The notes under the pieces: model-generated
Seen by the model: only the letters and a program-made list of their open reading frames with translations
Databases searched by the model: none
Told to the model about the DNA's origin: nothing
Shown here: in pieces, positions 6,264 to 14,998 of the stretch
Layout: each line of letters starts with the position of its first letter
Position numbering within the stretch: the stretch's first letter is position 1
Position numbers and translations under genes: made by a program
DNA from: Candidatus Poribacteria bacterium
Lineage (GTDB): Bacteria; Poribacteria; WGA-4E; WGA-3G
Reading direction: 5' to 3'
Assembly: GCA_028821605.1 (NCBI GenBank)
Contig: JAPPFM010000008.1
Coordinates: 1-45,611, forward strand
DNA: 45,611 nucleotides

Positions 6264-8171
6264 TTGAAAAACGTATTTAAGCTAACAATAGGAATTGTGC
6301 TTCTCACGCTTGTGTTCTCAAGCCTTGGGTGGAGTCAGTCGACGGCTGACATCGTTCTCATCATTGACAGTTCCGGGAGTATGGTGGAAAACGATCCGAA
6401 TGACTTACGCAAAGCTGCAGCGAGGCAGCTGATCGATTTAGCCGATTCTGATGTCCAAATCGGGATTGTAGATTTTGACAGTGATGCCGTGACGCTTAAA
6501 GAACTCACCTCTGCCAATAAGGATGGAAAAAGTGAACTAAAGAACGCTGTTGGCCGTATTGATGCCTATGATGGAACTAATATTGCCGCAGGTCTACAAC
6601 AAGGGTTTGACGTATTATCTAAATCCAAGACTTTCACGGCAAGAAAGGCGGCAGTGCTGCTAACCGATGGCGAAGACAATGAGCCAACAACACTCGACGC
6701 ATACGTAGGAAACTATGTGAAAGAGGGATGGTCTGTCTATACAATCGGGCTTGATGATGGTGTGAGTCTTGACAGAGCGTTGCTGGAAGCCATAGCAGCA
6801 GAAACGCTGGAAGGCGAATACTATTCGGTAACTGTGGATAATATTCAGTCAGTCTACCACAAAATCCTTGCCAAGATTACCTGGAAATCTGTTGTTCTCG
6901 CAAGTCCGAGTGGATACATCAATCAAGATCAGACAATTGAAAAAAGGGTTAAAATTGATGGATGGGTTACACAGGCAAATTTTACCTTAAATTGGACAGG
7001 CAGCACTGTTGAAATGGTGCTTGTTGATCCCAGTGGTGCCGAGATCACACCTGACACCGCCGCCACTCTCGGTATTAGTTATCAAGCTGCACCGACTTAT
7101 GCTATCTATACCGTTGATAACCCAATGCAAGGGGAATGGAAGATGCGCTTGACAGGAACTGATATTCCCCCGGAAGGCGAAGCTTATGGCATTGTCGTTA
7201 CCGGTGCTTCGGACTTTATTACCAATCTCCTCGCCTTTGAGCCAAGTTACGCTATCGGGGATACAGTCCGTATCGGTATTCGCATTGAGGAAAAAACAGG
7301 AGACACCGCGCACCCCATAATTGGTGCTACGACTTCAGCCACTGTTGTTCGTCCGGATGGACGCATTGAAACGATCAACCTGTTTGATGATGGTGTCCAT
7401 AACGATAACGCAGCGGGGGATGGGATCTATGCGGGGAATTACACCAATGTGGATATACTGGGAACCTACCTGATTCGCGTTTCTGTTCAAAACGGGTTCT
7501 CGCGTGAGATTCAACAACAGATCATTGTCGGCGATATTGATAATGTCTTCGTCGATGGGTCAACCTTGATACCCGCCGCGGGGGCAACCCTCAACCGGGC
7601 ACCCCGCAGTATCAGTGCTGTTATCTCAGGACCCGCACGAAAAATTGACAGCGAATCTATTGTGCTGAAAATTGACGGAAAAGTTGTTGCACACACCTAC
7701 GATGTCGTGAATCAACTCGTTTCATTCCAGCCAACGCGCTTATCCCGCGGCACGCACACAGTGTCGCTAAGTGTCAATAACACTATTGAGACAAATTGGT
7801 CCTTTATCACTGCGTCGGGTGTTGCATCGCGTTTTGATACTTTGATGGTTCTTCTTAACGAAGAACTCAACACGCTTGAAGAGACGGACCTTGCACAGAA
7901 CTACCCGAATCCTTTCAACCCTGAAACGTGGATACCCTATCAATTGAGTGAACCAACTGATGTTTCCATTCAGATTTACGATAGCTCAGGGCACTTAGTT
8001 CGGACGCTGGATATAGGGGTAAAGACAGCAGGTGCCTATAGGACGCGTTCGCGCGCTGCATATTGGGATGGTAAGAATGAAATAGGCGAGCGTGTTGCGA
8101 ACGGTACCTATTTCTACACGCTCCGGACACCGGAATTCTCTGCCACACGCCGGATGGTCATTCTGAAGTAG
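6264..8171 (+). CDS. Exported von Willebrand factor A-domain protein with C-terminal FlgD-like sorting module
   Basis: About 635 residues from TTG 6264, chosen because AGGAG (6253-6257) lies 6 bp upstream and the peptide then begins as a clean signal sequence (KNVFKLTIGIVLLTLVFSSL...WSQS). An ATG at 6222 is an alternative without a good binding site. Residues about 28-205 are a VWA domain with an intact metal site: DSSGS, the Thr of DGTNIAAGL and the Asp of LTDGEDNE. The middle resembles extracellular beta-sandwich domains, including DGVHNDNAAGDGIYAGNYT, common in VWA proteins that bind other surface proteins. The last 90 residues carry NYPNPFNPETWIPYQL and end in a TYFYTLRTPEF...RRMVILK segment, a C-terminal module shared with two other proteins here and resembling type IX-style sorting domains. 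Role: surface or secreted adhesion protein, partner unknown. Confidence 0.87.
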   Translation: MKNVFKLTIGIVLLTLVFSSLGWSQSTADIVLIIDSSGSMVENDPNDLRKAAARQLIDLADSDVQIGIVDFDSDAVTLKELTSANKDGKSELKNAVGRIDAYDGTNIAAGLQQGFDVLSKSKTFTARKAAVLLTDGEDNEPTTLDAYVGNYVKEGWSVYTIGLDDGVSLDRALLEAIAAETLEGEYYSVTVDNIQSVYHKILAKITWKSVVLASPSGYINQDQTIEKRVKIDGWVTQANFTLNWTGSTVEMVLVDPSGAEITPDTAATLGISYQAAPTYAIYTVDNPMQGEWKMRLTGTDIPPEGEAYGIVVTGASDFITNLLAFEPSYAIGDTVRIGIRIEEKTGDTAHPIIGATTSATVVRPDGRIETINLFDDGVHNDNAAGDGIYAGNYTNVDILGTYLIRVSVQNGFSREIQQQIIVGDIDNVFVDGSTLIPAAGATLNRAPRSISAVISGPARKIDSESIVLKIDGKVVAHTYDVVNQLVSFQPTRLSRGTHTVSLSVNNTIETNWSFITASGVASRFDTLMVLLNEELNTLEETDLAQNYPNPFNPETWIPYQLSEPTDVSIQIYDSSGHLVRTLDIGVKTAGAYRTRSRAAYWDGKNEIGERVANGTYFYTLRTPEFSATRRMVILK

Positions 8172-8211
8172 TAGTGCTTCAATGTTGAGTTTATAGATGA
8201 TCCTGTTCGTA

Positions 8212-8230
8212 GTAGGGCAATTCATTGCCC
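8212..8230 (+). repeat. GTAG-headed palindrome (REP-like)
   Basis: GTAG (8212-8215) overlaps a perfect inverted repeat GGGCAAT/ATTGCCC (8215-8221, 8224-8230) with a 2-nt centre. It sits between two exported-protein genes, 56 bp before the next start codon. It has the same head as the palindromes at 23225, 36345 and 40253. Confidence 0.6.
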
Positions 8231-8285
8231 GTTGCTTGCCTTCGGACGTTCGATAATTGGCAGCGCATTTATTCAAGGAGAAGTC

Positions 8286-11200
8286 GTGAAAAACAGTTCT
8301 ACGTTGATAGCAGGTTTTAGCATCATAGTTCTTACGCTTCTGTCTGTCACGCCCGGGTACGCAAACCCGCGTGGGGTTGGAACACTGCGCTATTCGGTGC
8401 TTGCAGAGCAGCCGGAAAGTGTTTTAAGTATCGCTTTCAACCCGATACATGAAGACATACTTGCTGTCGGACGAGCCGATGGCACGATCCGACTGTGGAA
8501 CACAAGCACATCCGAACTCCTGCACACCCTCGGGGGGCGTACAGGTGCCGTCGAGGGGCATACAGATGTTGTCTTCACCCTCGCTTTTAGTCCTGATGGC
8601 AACAAGTTAGCAAGTGGAAGTGCCGACGGCACCGTGTGGGTATGGAATACAACAGACATAGAAAACCAGAAAAGCATAGAAGAACTCTGGAAGTTTTCTG
8701 AGCACAACGGTCTTGTGCTTACGCTTGCTTTCCTTACGGAGAATGGCAACGCACTCGCCAGTGGCAGTAAGAACGGTTCAATCAGGTTCTGGAACATAGA
8801 AACAGGAGAATGGCAGGATGTTATCTCTGGGGATGTACTCCCTGCTGTCCTCAGCCTCGCTTCCAGTCCGAAGAACAATCTACTTGCCACTGGACGCTCT
8901 GATAAGATAATTAGAGTGTGGAATCTAACGGCTGGCGAATTGATGCACACCTTTGATGGGCATAAGGATGATGTTACCAGCCTCGCTTTTAATTCCGATG
9001 GAAACACGCTCGTAAGTGGAAGTGCGGATGGCACAGTGCGACTGTGGAGTATAAGCCCAGATGCATCTCCGCAAGAATTCACCCCTCATACGGATTGGGT
9101 CAATAGTGTTGCACTCCATGAAACAACGCTTGCCAGCGGAAGTCACGATAAGACGATCCGCCTGTGGAATGCAAACACAGGAAAACTCCAGCACACGCTC
9201 ACCGCGCATACCGGAAGTGTGGAAAGCGTTGCATTCAATGCTGATGGGGATACACTCGCGAGTGGGAGTGTCGATGGCCGGGTGCTGCTATGGAAACTCG
9301 CTCCAGTACCAGACGCACCAGACTTAGTGGTTGAATCTGTCACGGCGAACAAAATCACCTTAGACCCTGGAGAAACGTTTACCTTGACTGCCATTCTTAA
9401 GAACCGAGGAATCGGGCGTGCCGAGGCTCCCATCTACTACCGTTGGCATCGTTCAACTCATCCGAATATTCATAAGATGGGAGGTTCTGATAAGGTCTTA
9501 ACAGGTGCCAGCGAAGAAATAGGCAAGAAACGCAAAGCAGTTGCTGTTAAGGGGAATATATTCCCCAACATATTTGAAGATGTTGAGCTGACAGCAGATC
9601 AATTCAGCAAGCAATACATGGTTCTTACTGCCCCTGAGAAGTCTGGCACCTACTATTACTCTGTTTGTGTTGAGAGTCCTCTCAATGAGAGTGATAATTG
9701 CTCTGCTGATGTAGAAATTACCGTCCAGTCACCCGTTAACATCCCTGACTTGAACCTCCGTGCGGTTATTGAAAAAGAATTAAGCAAGAACCCAGGTGCC
9801 ACAATTACCGCAACCGATATGCAGACAATCACGGGCCTTAATGCAAAAGGTAAGAGTATTGAAAAATTGACCGGACTTGAATTTGCTATAAATCTTGAGA
9901 AGTTGGATCTTTCCAATAACCAAATATCGGATGTGAGCCCCCTCGCGGGTTTGACGAAGCTTGAAGAGTTGGATCTTTCTGACAACAGCAATGCAAAGGG
10001 TAAAAGTATTACGAATCTGACCGGTCTTGAACTTGCTATAAATCTCGAGAAGTTGGATCTTTCCAATAACCAAATATCGGATCTGACTCCTCTTAAGGAT
10101 TTGAAAAATCTTGAGGAGTTGGATCTTTCTGACAACAAAATACTAGATGTGAATCCCCTCGCAAACTTGACAGAACTTAAAGAGTTGGATCTTGATAACA
10201 ACTCAATATCGGATATGAGTGCCCTCGCGGGACTGAAAAATCTTACATTGCATTTTAACAAACACCACGAAACTATTAATGAGTACGGATCCACCGTTTA
10301 CAACTATGGTGATAGTGATAGCAATAAGGTAGTGCTAATAAAAGGGATGAAGTTGGAAAAGTTAAGTCAAGAAGGGAGGAACAAAGGGGCACAGTTGGTA
10401 AATGGTAAGCCTGACTTTAGTGCCTCTAACCTTGACTATACCCACTATCAGCCTCTCGAGAATGATCCATATTTTAAAATTTATGGGCAACCCAATAATC
10501 ATACATGTGGCCACACCTCCGCCCTGATGCTATCGCACTACTATGGCGTGAAGTTTTCCACAAAGATGGAGGGTATAGATCTCTTTAACAAATTGGCTAA
10601 AGGTTCTTTTTCTTTGGAGTGCAATAAGATATTGCTTTCCGTTTATCCTAATTTGCTTTCATTGCCTACTCTTACTGATTTACGTTCGTTTCGTCTTGAT
10701 GACGCATTAAAATTTTCGTGTATTCCTGGTGCATCAGATGTACTTTATCAGTTCGGACCTGGAACTCTTCCACATGAAATGGCTATCGGTCTTAAAAAGA
10801 TATTTCCCTTTCCTACTGAGGTACGTAATGGAACCGGTAATGTAGATAGCCAGAAGAAATTCCTGGAAAATCAAGTTTCAAAAAGCTGTCCTCCAATAGT
10901 TCTTTTAAAACTTAAGCGGTTGAGTCTCCATTGGGTGGTTGTTGTCGGATACGATACCAAAGCAGACAAGTTTCTAATTGCCGACCCGAGCCCTCAAAAT
11001 AAAGGCAAATTTAAATGGTGGGAATGGACTAACCAGCCGGGTTGCGGACCGTCGCTTCAGCAAGCTTGGAGTCTAGAAGATTACTTATTCGACCTTGATT
11101 GCGTTGGAACACTTGCTTGGACGGCCGAGGTGAAAGCACTCGCTAAATGGTTAGGTGGAGCGGTTGCTGCTACTGAGCTATTGAATGCAGGAACTCAATA

Positions 11201-11843
11201 TTTTGCGGTTTTTCCAACAGAAGCACCTCCGCCCCATCACCTGGAATCACAAACGATTCAAATCCATAAGGAGGGTAAATCTAAATTCTTGGGATTTTGG
11301 ACAGATAGTACATGGACTTGGGATCGGGACTTTCAGGGAAAAAAAGTGATTGATTGTAGGTGGTCTTTTATAAAGCTGGAAAGTTGTTCTGAACCAGACG
11401 TTAGATGGAGCGACGAAAAGGTCACCGTATCTGGTACATGTGAAGATGGGAAGATTGATAAAGGCATCGTAGATATGTTTTTAACGGTGTACTATGAATC
11501 AGGCGGGGCCGCTCATTCTGCTCCTTCTATTGTGTTTTCTGTACCATCAACAAATACCTCCCTGTTGCCCAACTACCCAAACCCGTTCAACCCAGAGACG
11601 TGGATACCGTATCAACTATCAGAGCCCGCAGATGTGACACTAACGATCTATGATATCCAAGGTCGCGTGGTGCGGAATTTGGATTTAGGGCATCAACGTG
11701 CGGGGATGTATCACAGTCGGAGCCGGGCAGCACATTGGGATGGTAGGAACGCACAAGGCGAATCGGTCGCAAGCGGAATCTATTTCTATACGCTCACCGC
11801 AGGCGAATTCACCGCCACGCGTAAACTCTTGATACGGAAGTAG
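8286..11843 (+). CDS. Exported giant: WD40 propeller, CARDB-like, LRR, C39-like peptidase domain and C-terminal sorting module
   Basis: About 1,185 residues from GTG 8286; AAGGAG at 8275-8280 supports this start over an upstream ATG at 8232. Order: signal peptide (1-27, cleavage near GYANP); seven WD40 blades (about 35-340, such as LASGSADGTVWVWN); a CARDB-like beta domain (345-485, DLVVESVTANKITLDPGETF); internalin-style leucine-rich repeats (485-655, LEKLDLSNNQISD); a papain-like C39-type domain with Cys near 741 (HTCGHTSALM), His near 882 (LHWVVVVGYD) and Asp near 900 (IADPSPQ); then NYPNPFNPETWIPYQL near 1096 and the shared C-terminal module. C39-like domains usually cleave peptides or are inactive relatives; all three expected residues are present. 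Its function is inferred as an extracellular protein-interaction scaffold with possible protease activity. Confidence 0.88.
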   Translation: MKNSSTLIAGFSIIVLTLLSVTPGYANPRGVGTLRYSVLAEQPESVLSIAFNPIHEDILAVGRADGTIRLWNTSTSELLHTLGGRTGAVEGHTDVVFTLAFSPDGNKLASGSADGTVWVWNTTDIENQKSIEELWKFSEHNGLVLTLAFLTENGNALASGSKNGSIRFWNIETGEWQDVISGDVLPAVLSLASSPKNNLLATGRSDKIIRVWNLTAGELMHTFDGHKDDVTSLAFNSDGNTLVSGSADGTVRLWSISPDASPQEFTPHTDWVNSVALHETTLASGSHDKTIRLWNANTGKLQHTLTAHTGSVESVAFNADGDTLASGSVDGRVLLWKLAPVPDAPDLVVESVTANKITLDPGETFTLTAILKNRGIGRAEAPIYYRWHRSTHPNIHKMGGSDKVLTGASEEIGKKRKAVAVKGNIFPNIFEDVELTADQFSKQYMVLTAPEKSGTYYYSVCVESPLNESDNCSADVEITVQSPVNIPDLNLRAVIEKELSKNPGATITATDMQTITGLNAKGKSIEKLTGLEFAINLEKLDLSNNQISDVSPLAGLTKLEELDLSDNSNAKGKSITNLTGLELAINLEKLDLSNNQISDLTPLKDLKNLEELDLSDNKILDVNPLANLTELKELDLDNNSISDMSALAGLKNLTLHFNKHHETINEYGSTVYNYGDSDSNKVVLIKGMKLEKLSQEGRNKGAQLVNGKPDFSASNLDYTHYQPLENDPYFKIYGQPNNHTCGHTSALMLSHYYGVKFSTKMEGIDLFNKLAKGSFSLECNKILLSVYPNLLSLPTLTDLRSFRLDDALKFSCIPGASDVLYQFGPGTLPHEMAIGLKKIFPFPTEVRNGTGNVDSQKKFLENQVSKSCPPIVLLKLKRLSLHWVVVVGYDTKADKFLIADPSPQNKGKFKWWEWTNQPGCGPSLQQAWSLEDYLFDLDCVGTLAWTAEVKALAKWLGGAVAATELLNAGTQYFAVFPTEAPPPHHLESQTIQIHKEGKSKFLGFWTDSTWTWDRDFQGKKVIDCRWSFIKLESCSEPDVRWSDEKVTVSGTCEDGKIDKGIVDMFLTVYYESGGAAHSAPSIVFSVPSTNTSLLPNYPNPFNPETWIPYQLSEPADVTLTIYDIQGRVVRNLDLGHQRAGMYHSRSRAAHWDGRNAQGESVASGIYFYTLTAGEFTATRKLLIRK

Positions 11844-11860
11844 ACAGAATGTCTTTTTTT

Positions 11861-11914
11861 CAAAGACTATGCGGATTTTTACAAACCTGATGCGAATACG
11901 GACAAGACCTTTGC
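11861..11914 (+). promoter_or_regulatory. Class I three-site activator array of P5
   Basis: The sites are CAAAGACTATGC (11861-11872), CAAACCTGATGC (11882-11893) and CAAGACCTTTGC (11903-11914), spaced 21 bp. The last ends 42 bp before TGGCA at 11956. It begins only 18 bp after the stop codon of the previous gene. Confidence 0.78.
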
Positions 11915-11955
11915 TGGAATCTCCTATTTTCGCCCAATAATTCGCAAAATTCGCT

Positions 11956-11970
11956 TGGCACGCATCTTGC
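11956..11970 (+). promoter_or_regulatory. Sigma-54 promoter P5
   Basis: TGGCACGCATCTTGC is close to the full sigma-54 consensus. The predicted start is about 11982, at the very edge of the inverted-repeat element that fills the leader of the genes at 12136 and 12338. Confidence 0.87.
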
Positions 11971-11984
11971 AGTTACTCGTTTAG

Positions 11985-12099
11985 GTAGGACTTACCCAAT
12001 TTCCGATGAATGCCTATGGTCCGCACACCGATGGCGAGGTTTCTGCGGGGAACACCCAAGCAAAAACACCTCGCCAGCAAAGGAGGCTGCGTAAGTCCA
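11985..12099. repeat. Nested inverted-repeat element forming the leader of the P5 transcript
   Basis: The outer arms are GGACTTAC (11988-11995) and GTAAGTCC (12091-12098). The inner arms are GGCGAGGT (12033-12040) and ACCTCGCC (12068-12075); both pairs are perfect 8-mers. The element starts with GTAG and its ends resemble terminal repeats of small non-autonomous insertion elements. It contains no reading frame. In RNA it would fold as a nested stem ahead of the ribosome binding site. Confidence 0.6.
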
Positions 12100-12135
12100 A
12101 TATAAAAATAACATAAATCTTAAAGGAGAACACCC

Positions 12136-12324
12136 ATGCGAATAATTTCAACCTTTCACATCTTGACTATTTTCATGGTGGTCCTGATGTTCAGTTCAAC
12201 TTTTAGTACTTTCGCGCAACGAAGTTTTGTGCGAAAGGACGTTATCGCCACTGCCAAAGCGGATGCCGATAAAGATATCAACAAATTTGTATGGTTTGGC
12301 AAAGGCGCGGCTGCCACAAACTAA
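12136..12324 (+). CDS. Small exported protein, function unknown
   Basis: 62 residues. AAAGGAG precedes the ATG at good spacing. The first 28 residues are a signal peptide (FHILTIFMVVLMFSSTF, then TFAQRS). The remaining 34 residues include KADADKDINKFVWFGKGAA, which looks like the beginning of a longer small envelope protein rather than a finished domain, so truncation is possible. It ends 13 bp before the barrel gene at 12338, is under P5, and is probably translationally linked to that gene. Confidence 0.6.
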   Translation: MRIISTFHILTIFMVVLMFSSTFSTFAQRSFVRKDVIATAKADADKDINKFVWFGKGAAATN

Positions 12325-12337
12325 CGGGAATTTCAAG

Positions 12338-13648
12338 ATGAAAACGAAAACAATGTTGACGTTACGAATGATTGTTAAGACTGGGTTTCTATTAGGCACT
12401 TTACTTATCCTTATTCATAACAGCGTGGCCGAAAATTTTGGCATCTTAGAGCCAAGCACGGAAATAATTGAAACAGGATTAGATAATCGAAGCCTCGCGA
12501 TGGGAAAAACAACAACCATTACTTCGAGAAGCAGCAGTGCGATCTTCTCAAATCCGTCTATTCTCGGCACCTTCACCAAAACGCAGGTGCAGGCGGGTGG
12601 GAAACTTTTATATGGGACAATTATAAATGAAGCAGCACTTGCAGACAACGCCTATGAGTCGTATGAGGGCAAGTATCTGCTTTTTCCGAATAGGTCGTAC
12701 TTCGCATTCGCTGTCCCGTATCGGTTACCGCACCGACACTTACCCCGCCCACGGCACTGGCAACTTGTTTTTGGGATGGGTTACCAAAGAAATGAAGGCG
12801 CAAAAGGGGAGATCCAGGCAGTTTGGGCAGAAGAAGGCGGCACGGAGCTAAAGGGTGAACCCGTGAGCATCCAGGGCAGGCGGCGCGGGGCTATGAGCAC
12901 GCTTACCCCGGGCATCGCGTTTAATTTTTTAGACAAATACTTCTGCGGGGTAACGCTCAACCGAACCCTTGGTGCCATTACCTACACAAACGAGTTGAAA
13001 GGTTCTGACTACTACAAAAAAGTAGATGACGAGCAGGAACAATCGGCACTGTTCCTCAGAATTGGTGCCCTCGCGAAGCTCACACCTGAACTCTCTGTCG
13101 GTTTGACCTACCGCCCAGCATTTGACTGGGAATTGGGGGAGACGATCACGAGAATCGCCGAGAACGGTGAAATTGAAACGAGTAGGGATCAGACGTATGC
13201 GACCTTAACAATACCTACGATGTGGGGACTCGGCGCGGAATATAAAGTATCTCCTGAATTCGTTATCGCTTTAGAAGTACAATCCCGTCCATTCTCTAAT
13301 CTTCAATGGAGTGGAGATGTTCGTCAAGAACTCTTTATTGAGGATGGTTTTAATTTTTCCGTCGGTGCAGAGTATTCAGGGATAGGCTTTCCATTGCGCT
13401 TTGGGGCATTTCAGGACGTGATTCCGTTTGTAGATGAAAACGACACTGCACCCGTGAATCTTCTCGGGCTCACTGCAGGCCTCGGTTCTAATAGAAAAGC
13501 AGCCTTCTCTTGGGATGCTTCGGTGCTCTTTGGCACCTGGGAGCAGCTGAATGATGAAGGGCAAAAATACTCGGAAAATCTAATACGTGTCGGTATTTCG
13601 GCGACGTATCACTTCAGGACGAATTTTGGCGGGGCTGCTGTAAATTAG
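12338..13648 (+). CDS. Outer-membrane beta-barrel protein, FadL/PorV-like
   Basis: About 436 residues from ATG 12338, whose GGGA lies just upstream; longer in-frame starts run through the preceding small gene in another frame and are unlikely. A signal peptide (MIVKTGFLLGTLLILIHNSVAE) is followed by the segment SLAMGKTTTITSRSSSAIFS and NPSILGTF, the usual opening of FadL/PorV-type barrels where a conserved Asn-Pro follows early strands. The rest is alternating beta-strand sequence (FGMGYQRNEGAKGEI, VGLTYRPAFDWELGE, VGISATYHFR). It may move hydrophobic compounds or act as an outer-membrane anchor for C-terminally sorted proteins, as PorV does in type IX systems; this is suggested only by the company of proteins with such C-terminal modules. 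Confidence 0.78.
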   Translation: MKTKTMLTLRMIVKTGFLLGTLLILIHNSVAENFGILEPSTEIIETGLDNRSLAMGKTTTITSRSSSAIFSNPSILGTFTKTQVQAGGKLLYGTIINEAALADNAYESYEGKYLLFPNRSYFAFAVPYRLPHRHLPRPRHWQLVFGMGYQRNEGAKGEIQAVWAEEGGTELKGEPVSIQGRRRGAMSTLTPGIAFNFLDKYFCGVTLNRTLGAITYTNELKGSDYYKKVDDEQEQSALFLRIGALAKLTPELSVGLTYRPAFDWELGETITRIAENGEIETSRDQTYATLTIPTMWGLGAEYKVSPEFVIALEVQSRPFSNLQWSGDVRQELFIEDGFNFSVGAEYSGIGFPLRFGAFQDVIPFVDENDTAPVNLLGLTAGLGSNRKAAFSWDASVLFGTWEQLNDEGQKYSENLIRVGISATYHFRTNFGGAAVN

Positions 13649-13679
13649 CCCTGCCAACGTCTACTATCTATAACAAAAA

Positions 13680-13695
13680 CCGAGGTTTTCCTCGG
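13680..13695. repeat. Intergenic hairpin
   Basis: CCGAGG (13680-13685), TTTT, CCTCGG (13690-13695): a perfect 6-bp hairpin. On the plus strand no T-run follows; on the minus strand it is followed by TTTTTG, so it would terminate leftward transcription better than rightward. It sits 23 bp before the next start. Confidence 0.5.
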
Positions 13696-13718
13696 CACTG
13701 GAAAGAAAAGGAGCGATT

Positions 13719-14471
13719 GTGAAAAAAGAAAGGCTATATCTTTATTATCTACCGCTAATAATAATGAGTGCATTTCTCTTTACGACAGGCTGCGTGCCCT
13801 CATTAGAAACATCACAGCGAGCGTCTCCGCAATTCCGCAAAGTCCAATGGCGGAACACAAAGGATTGGGTACGCATGCAAGAACGAGACGAACGAATCCA
13901 CGCCGATATCCGAAACGCGTTAGTCTACAACATCCGATACAACGGTATACCGATGCGGTTGATATATGGCTTTAGGATCGACAAAGGGGTTCATCGTCTA
14001 CGGACAGCGGGATATCTGACACCATCAGGGGCATCAGTGGACAATCCCGAAAAAGTCTTCCGTCAAGATCTGTTTGAAAAATTCGGTGAACCGACTCAAA
14101 CGCTTGGCAGTGGCGGTATGCTCTGGATCGGTAGTCAAACGGTGATCTACACAAATATTTATTATTTAGCGGGTGGCCGCCCCGTTTCTCTTGAGGGAAC
14201 TAAATTTGATTCAATACCTCTGATACCAAGAGATGGACACACTGCACGAACGTACTATCTCATTGTCGGGTACATGGAACGCGGTTTCTATGACGAGATT
14301 CTGGAGACGCTGAATAAAGAAAGCTTGGAAGATGCGGAATTCTCAACATATAAGAGACGCTCAGGATATAAACTCTCAGACGACAATAGACTCTCAGAGT
14401 ACGAAGAAAAACTTTTCTCGGGGATGTTACGAGAAATTTTCAGACAGAACTTGAGAGAGAAAACCCAGTAG
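13719..14471 (+). CDS. Predicted lipoprotein, function unknown
   Basis: 250 residues from GTG 13719 with AAAAGGAG upstream. The N terminus KKERLYLYYLPLIIMSAFLF is followed by lipobox TTGC, so it should be lipid-anchored. The mature part has charged helical sequence (TKDWVRMQERDERIHADIRN) and a segment GYLTPSGASVDNPEKVFRQD leading into KFGEPTQTLGSGG, in the style of proteins whose product is evaluated by a small beta domain. I do not recognise the family. It follows the beta-barrel gene and precedes another lipoprotein gene, so an envelope role is likely. Confidence 0.68.
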   Translation: MKKERLYLYYLPLIIMSAFLFTTGCVPSLETSQRASPQFRKVQWRNTKDWVRMQERDERIHADIRNALVYNIRYNGIPMRLIYGFRIDKGVHRLRTAGYLTPSGASVDNPEKVFRQDLFEKFGEPTQTLGSGGMLWIGSQTVIYTNIYYLAGGRPVSLEGTKFDSIPLIPRDGHTARTYYLIVGYMERGFYDEILETLNKESLEDAEFSTYKRRSGYKLSDDNRLSEYEEKLFSGMLREIFRQNLREKTQ

Positions 14472-14546
14472 AGTGGAGGCGCTTTTCAACCCGATCTACA
14501 CGTTATAGGGGCTTACGCTTTGGGTCATACTAACGGGAGGCATACT

Positions 14547-14825
14547 ATGATTAGAATATACTTCTTCGCCGTATTAGCAACTTTTGCTATAGGTTGCGGT
14601 ATAGATTTAGACCCTTGCACTTATGAGGTAGGAGAAACCCTAGAACTTGTTGCACAAGAAACAGGTTTAGCGTTTTCAATGAGAGTGAATCGATCAGGCT
14701 GTGATAGTCCAGCAACACTCGAAATCGAAAATGGTCCAATCTTGCAAGTGGCTGGACAGACTGTGAAGGTAAAAGTGACGCATGTAAATAACGAAAACTC
14801 TTACATTGTAGAAGTGATAGAATAG
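14547..14825 (+). CDS. Small lipoprotein, function unknown
   Basis: 92 residues from ATG 14547, preceded by GGGAGG; an in-frame ATG at 14520 lacks a binding site. The signal peptide IRIYFFAVLATFA ends in lipobox AIGC. The mature part is about 75 residues, with two Cys (DPCTYEV, SGCDSPA) that could form a disulfide, and a beta-rich C terminus (VAGQTVKVKVTHVNNENSYI). A terminator follows directly, so this is the end of the transcription unit. Confidence 0.68.
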   Translation: MIRIYFFAVLATFAIGCGIDLDPCTYEVGETLELVAQETGLAFSMRVNRSGCDSPATLEIENGPILQVAGQTVKVKVTHVNNENSYIVEVIE

Positions 14826-14834
14826 CATTGATTG

Positions 14835-14870
14835 AAGGCTGGATGTATACACTAATATTTCCAGCCTTTT
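14835..14870 (+). terminator. Intrinsic terminator
   Basis: AAGGCTGGA (14835-14843) pairs with TCCAGCCTT (14860-14868) with a 16-nt loop, and the stem runs into TTTT. It begins 9 bp after the stop codon of the small lipoprotein. Confidence 0.75.
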
Positions 14871-14998
14871 GACAAAAATCTCAAGTCCAAAACTACTTAT
14901 TGCGTAATTTTAATTTTATTCATAAGTGGTACGATATGAATGTTGAGGAGACGATGGGGTTTCTCCACATTTGCGAAATCCGCGGGAGGTAGAGGATC

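Noticed and set aside
13680-13695. Terminator for the beta-barrel gene
   Set aside because: No T-run follows on the plus strand; kept only as a hairpin.
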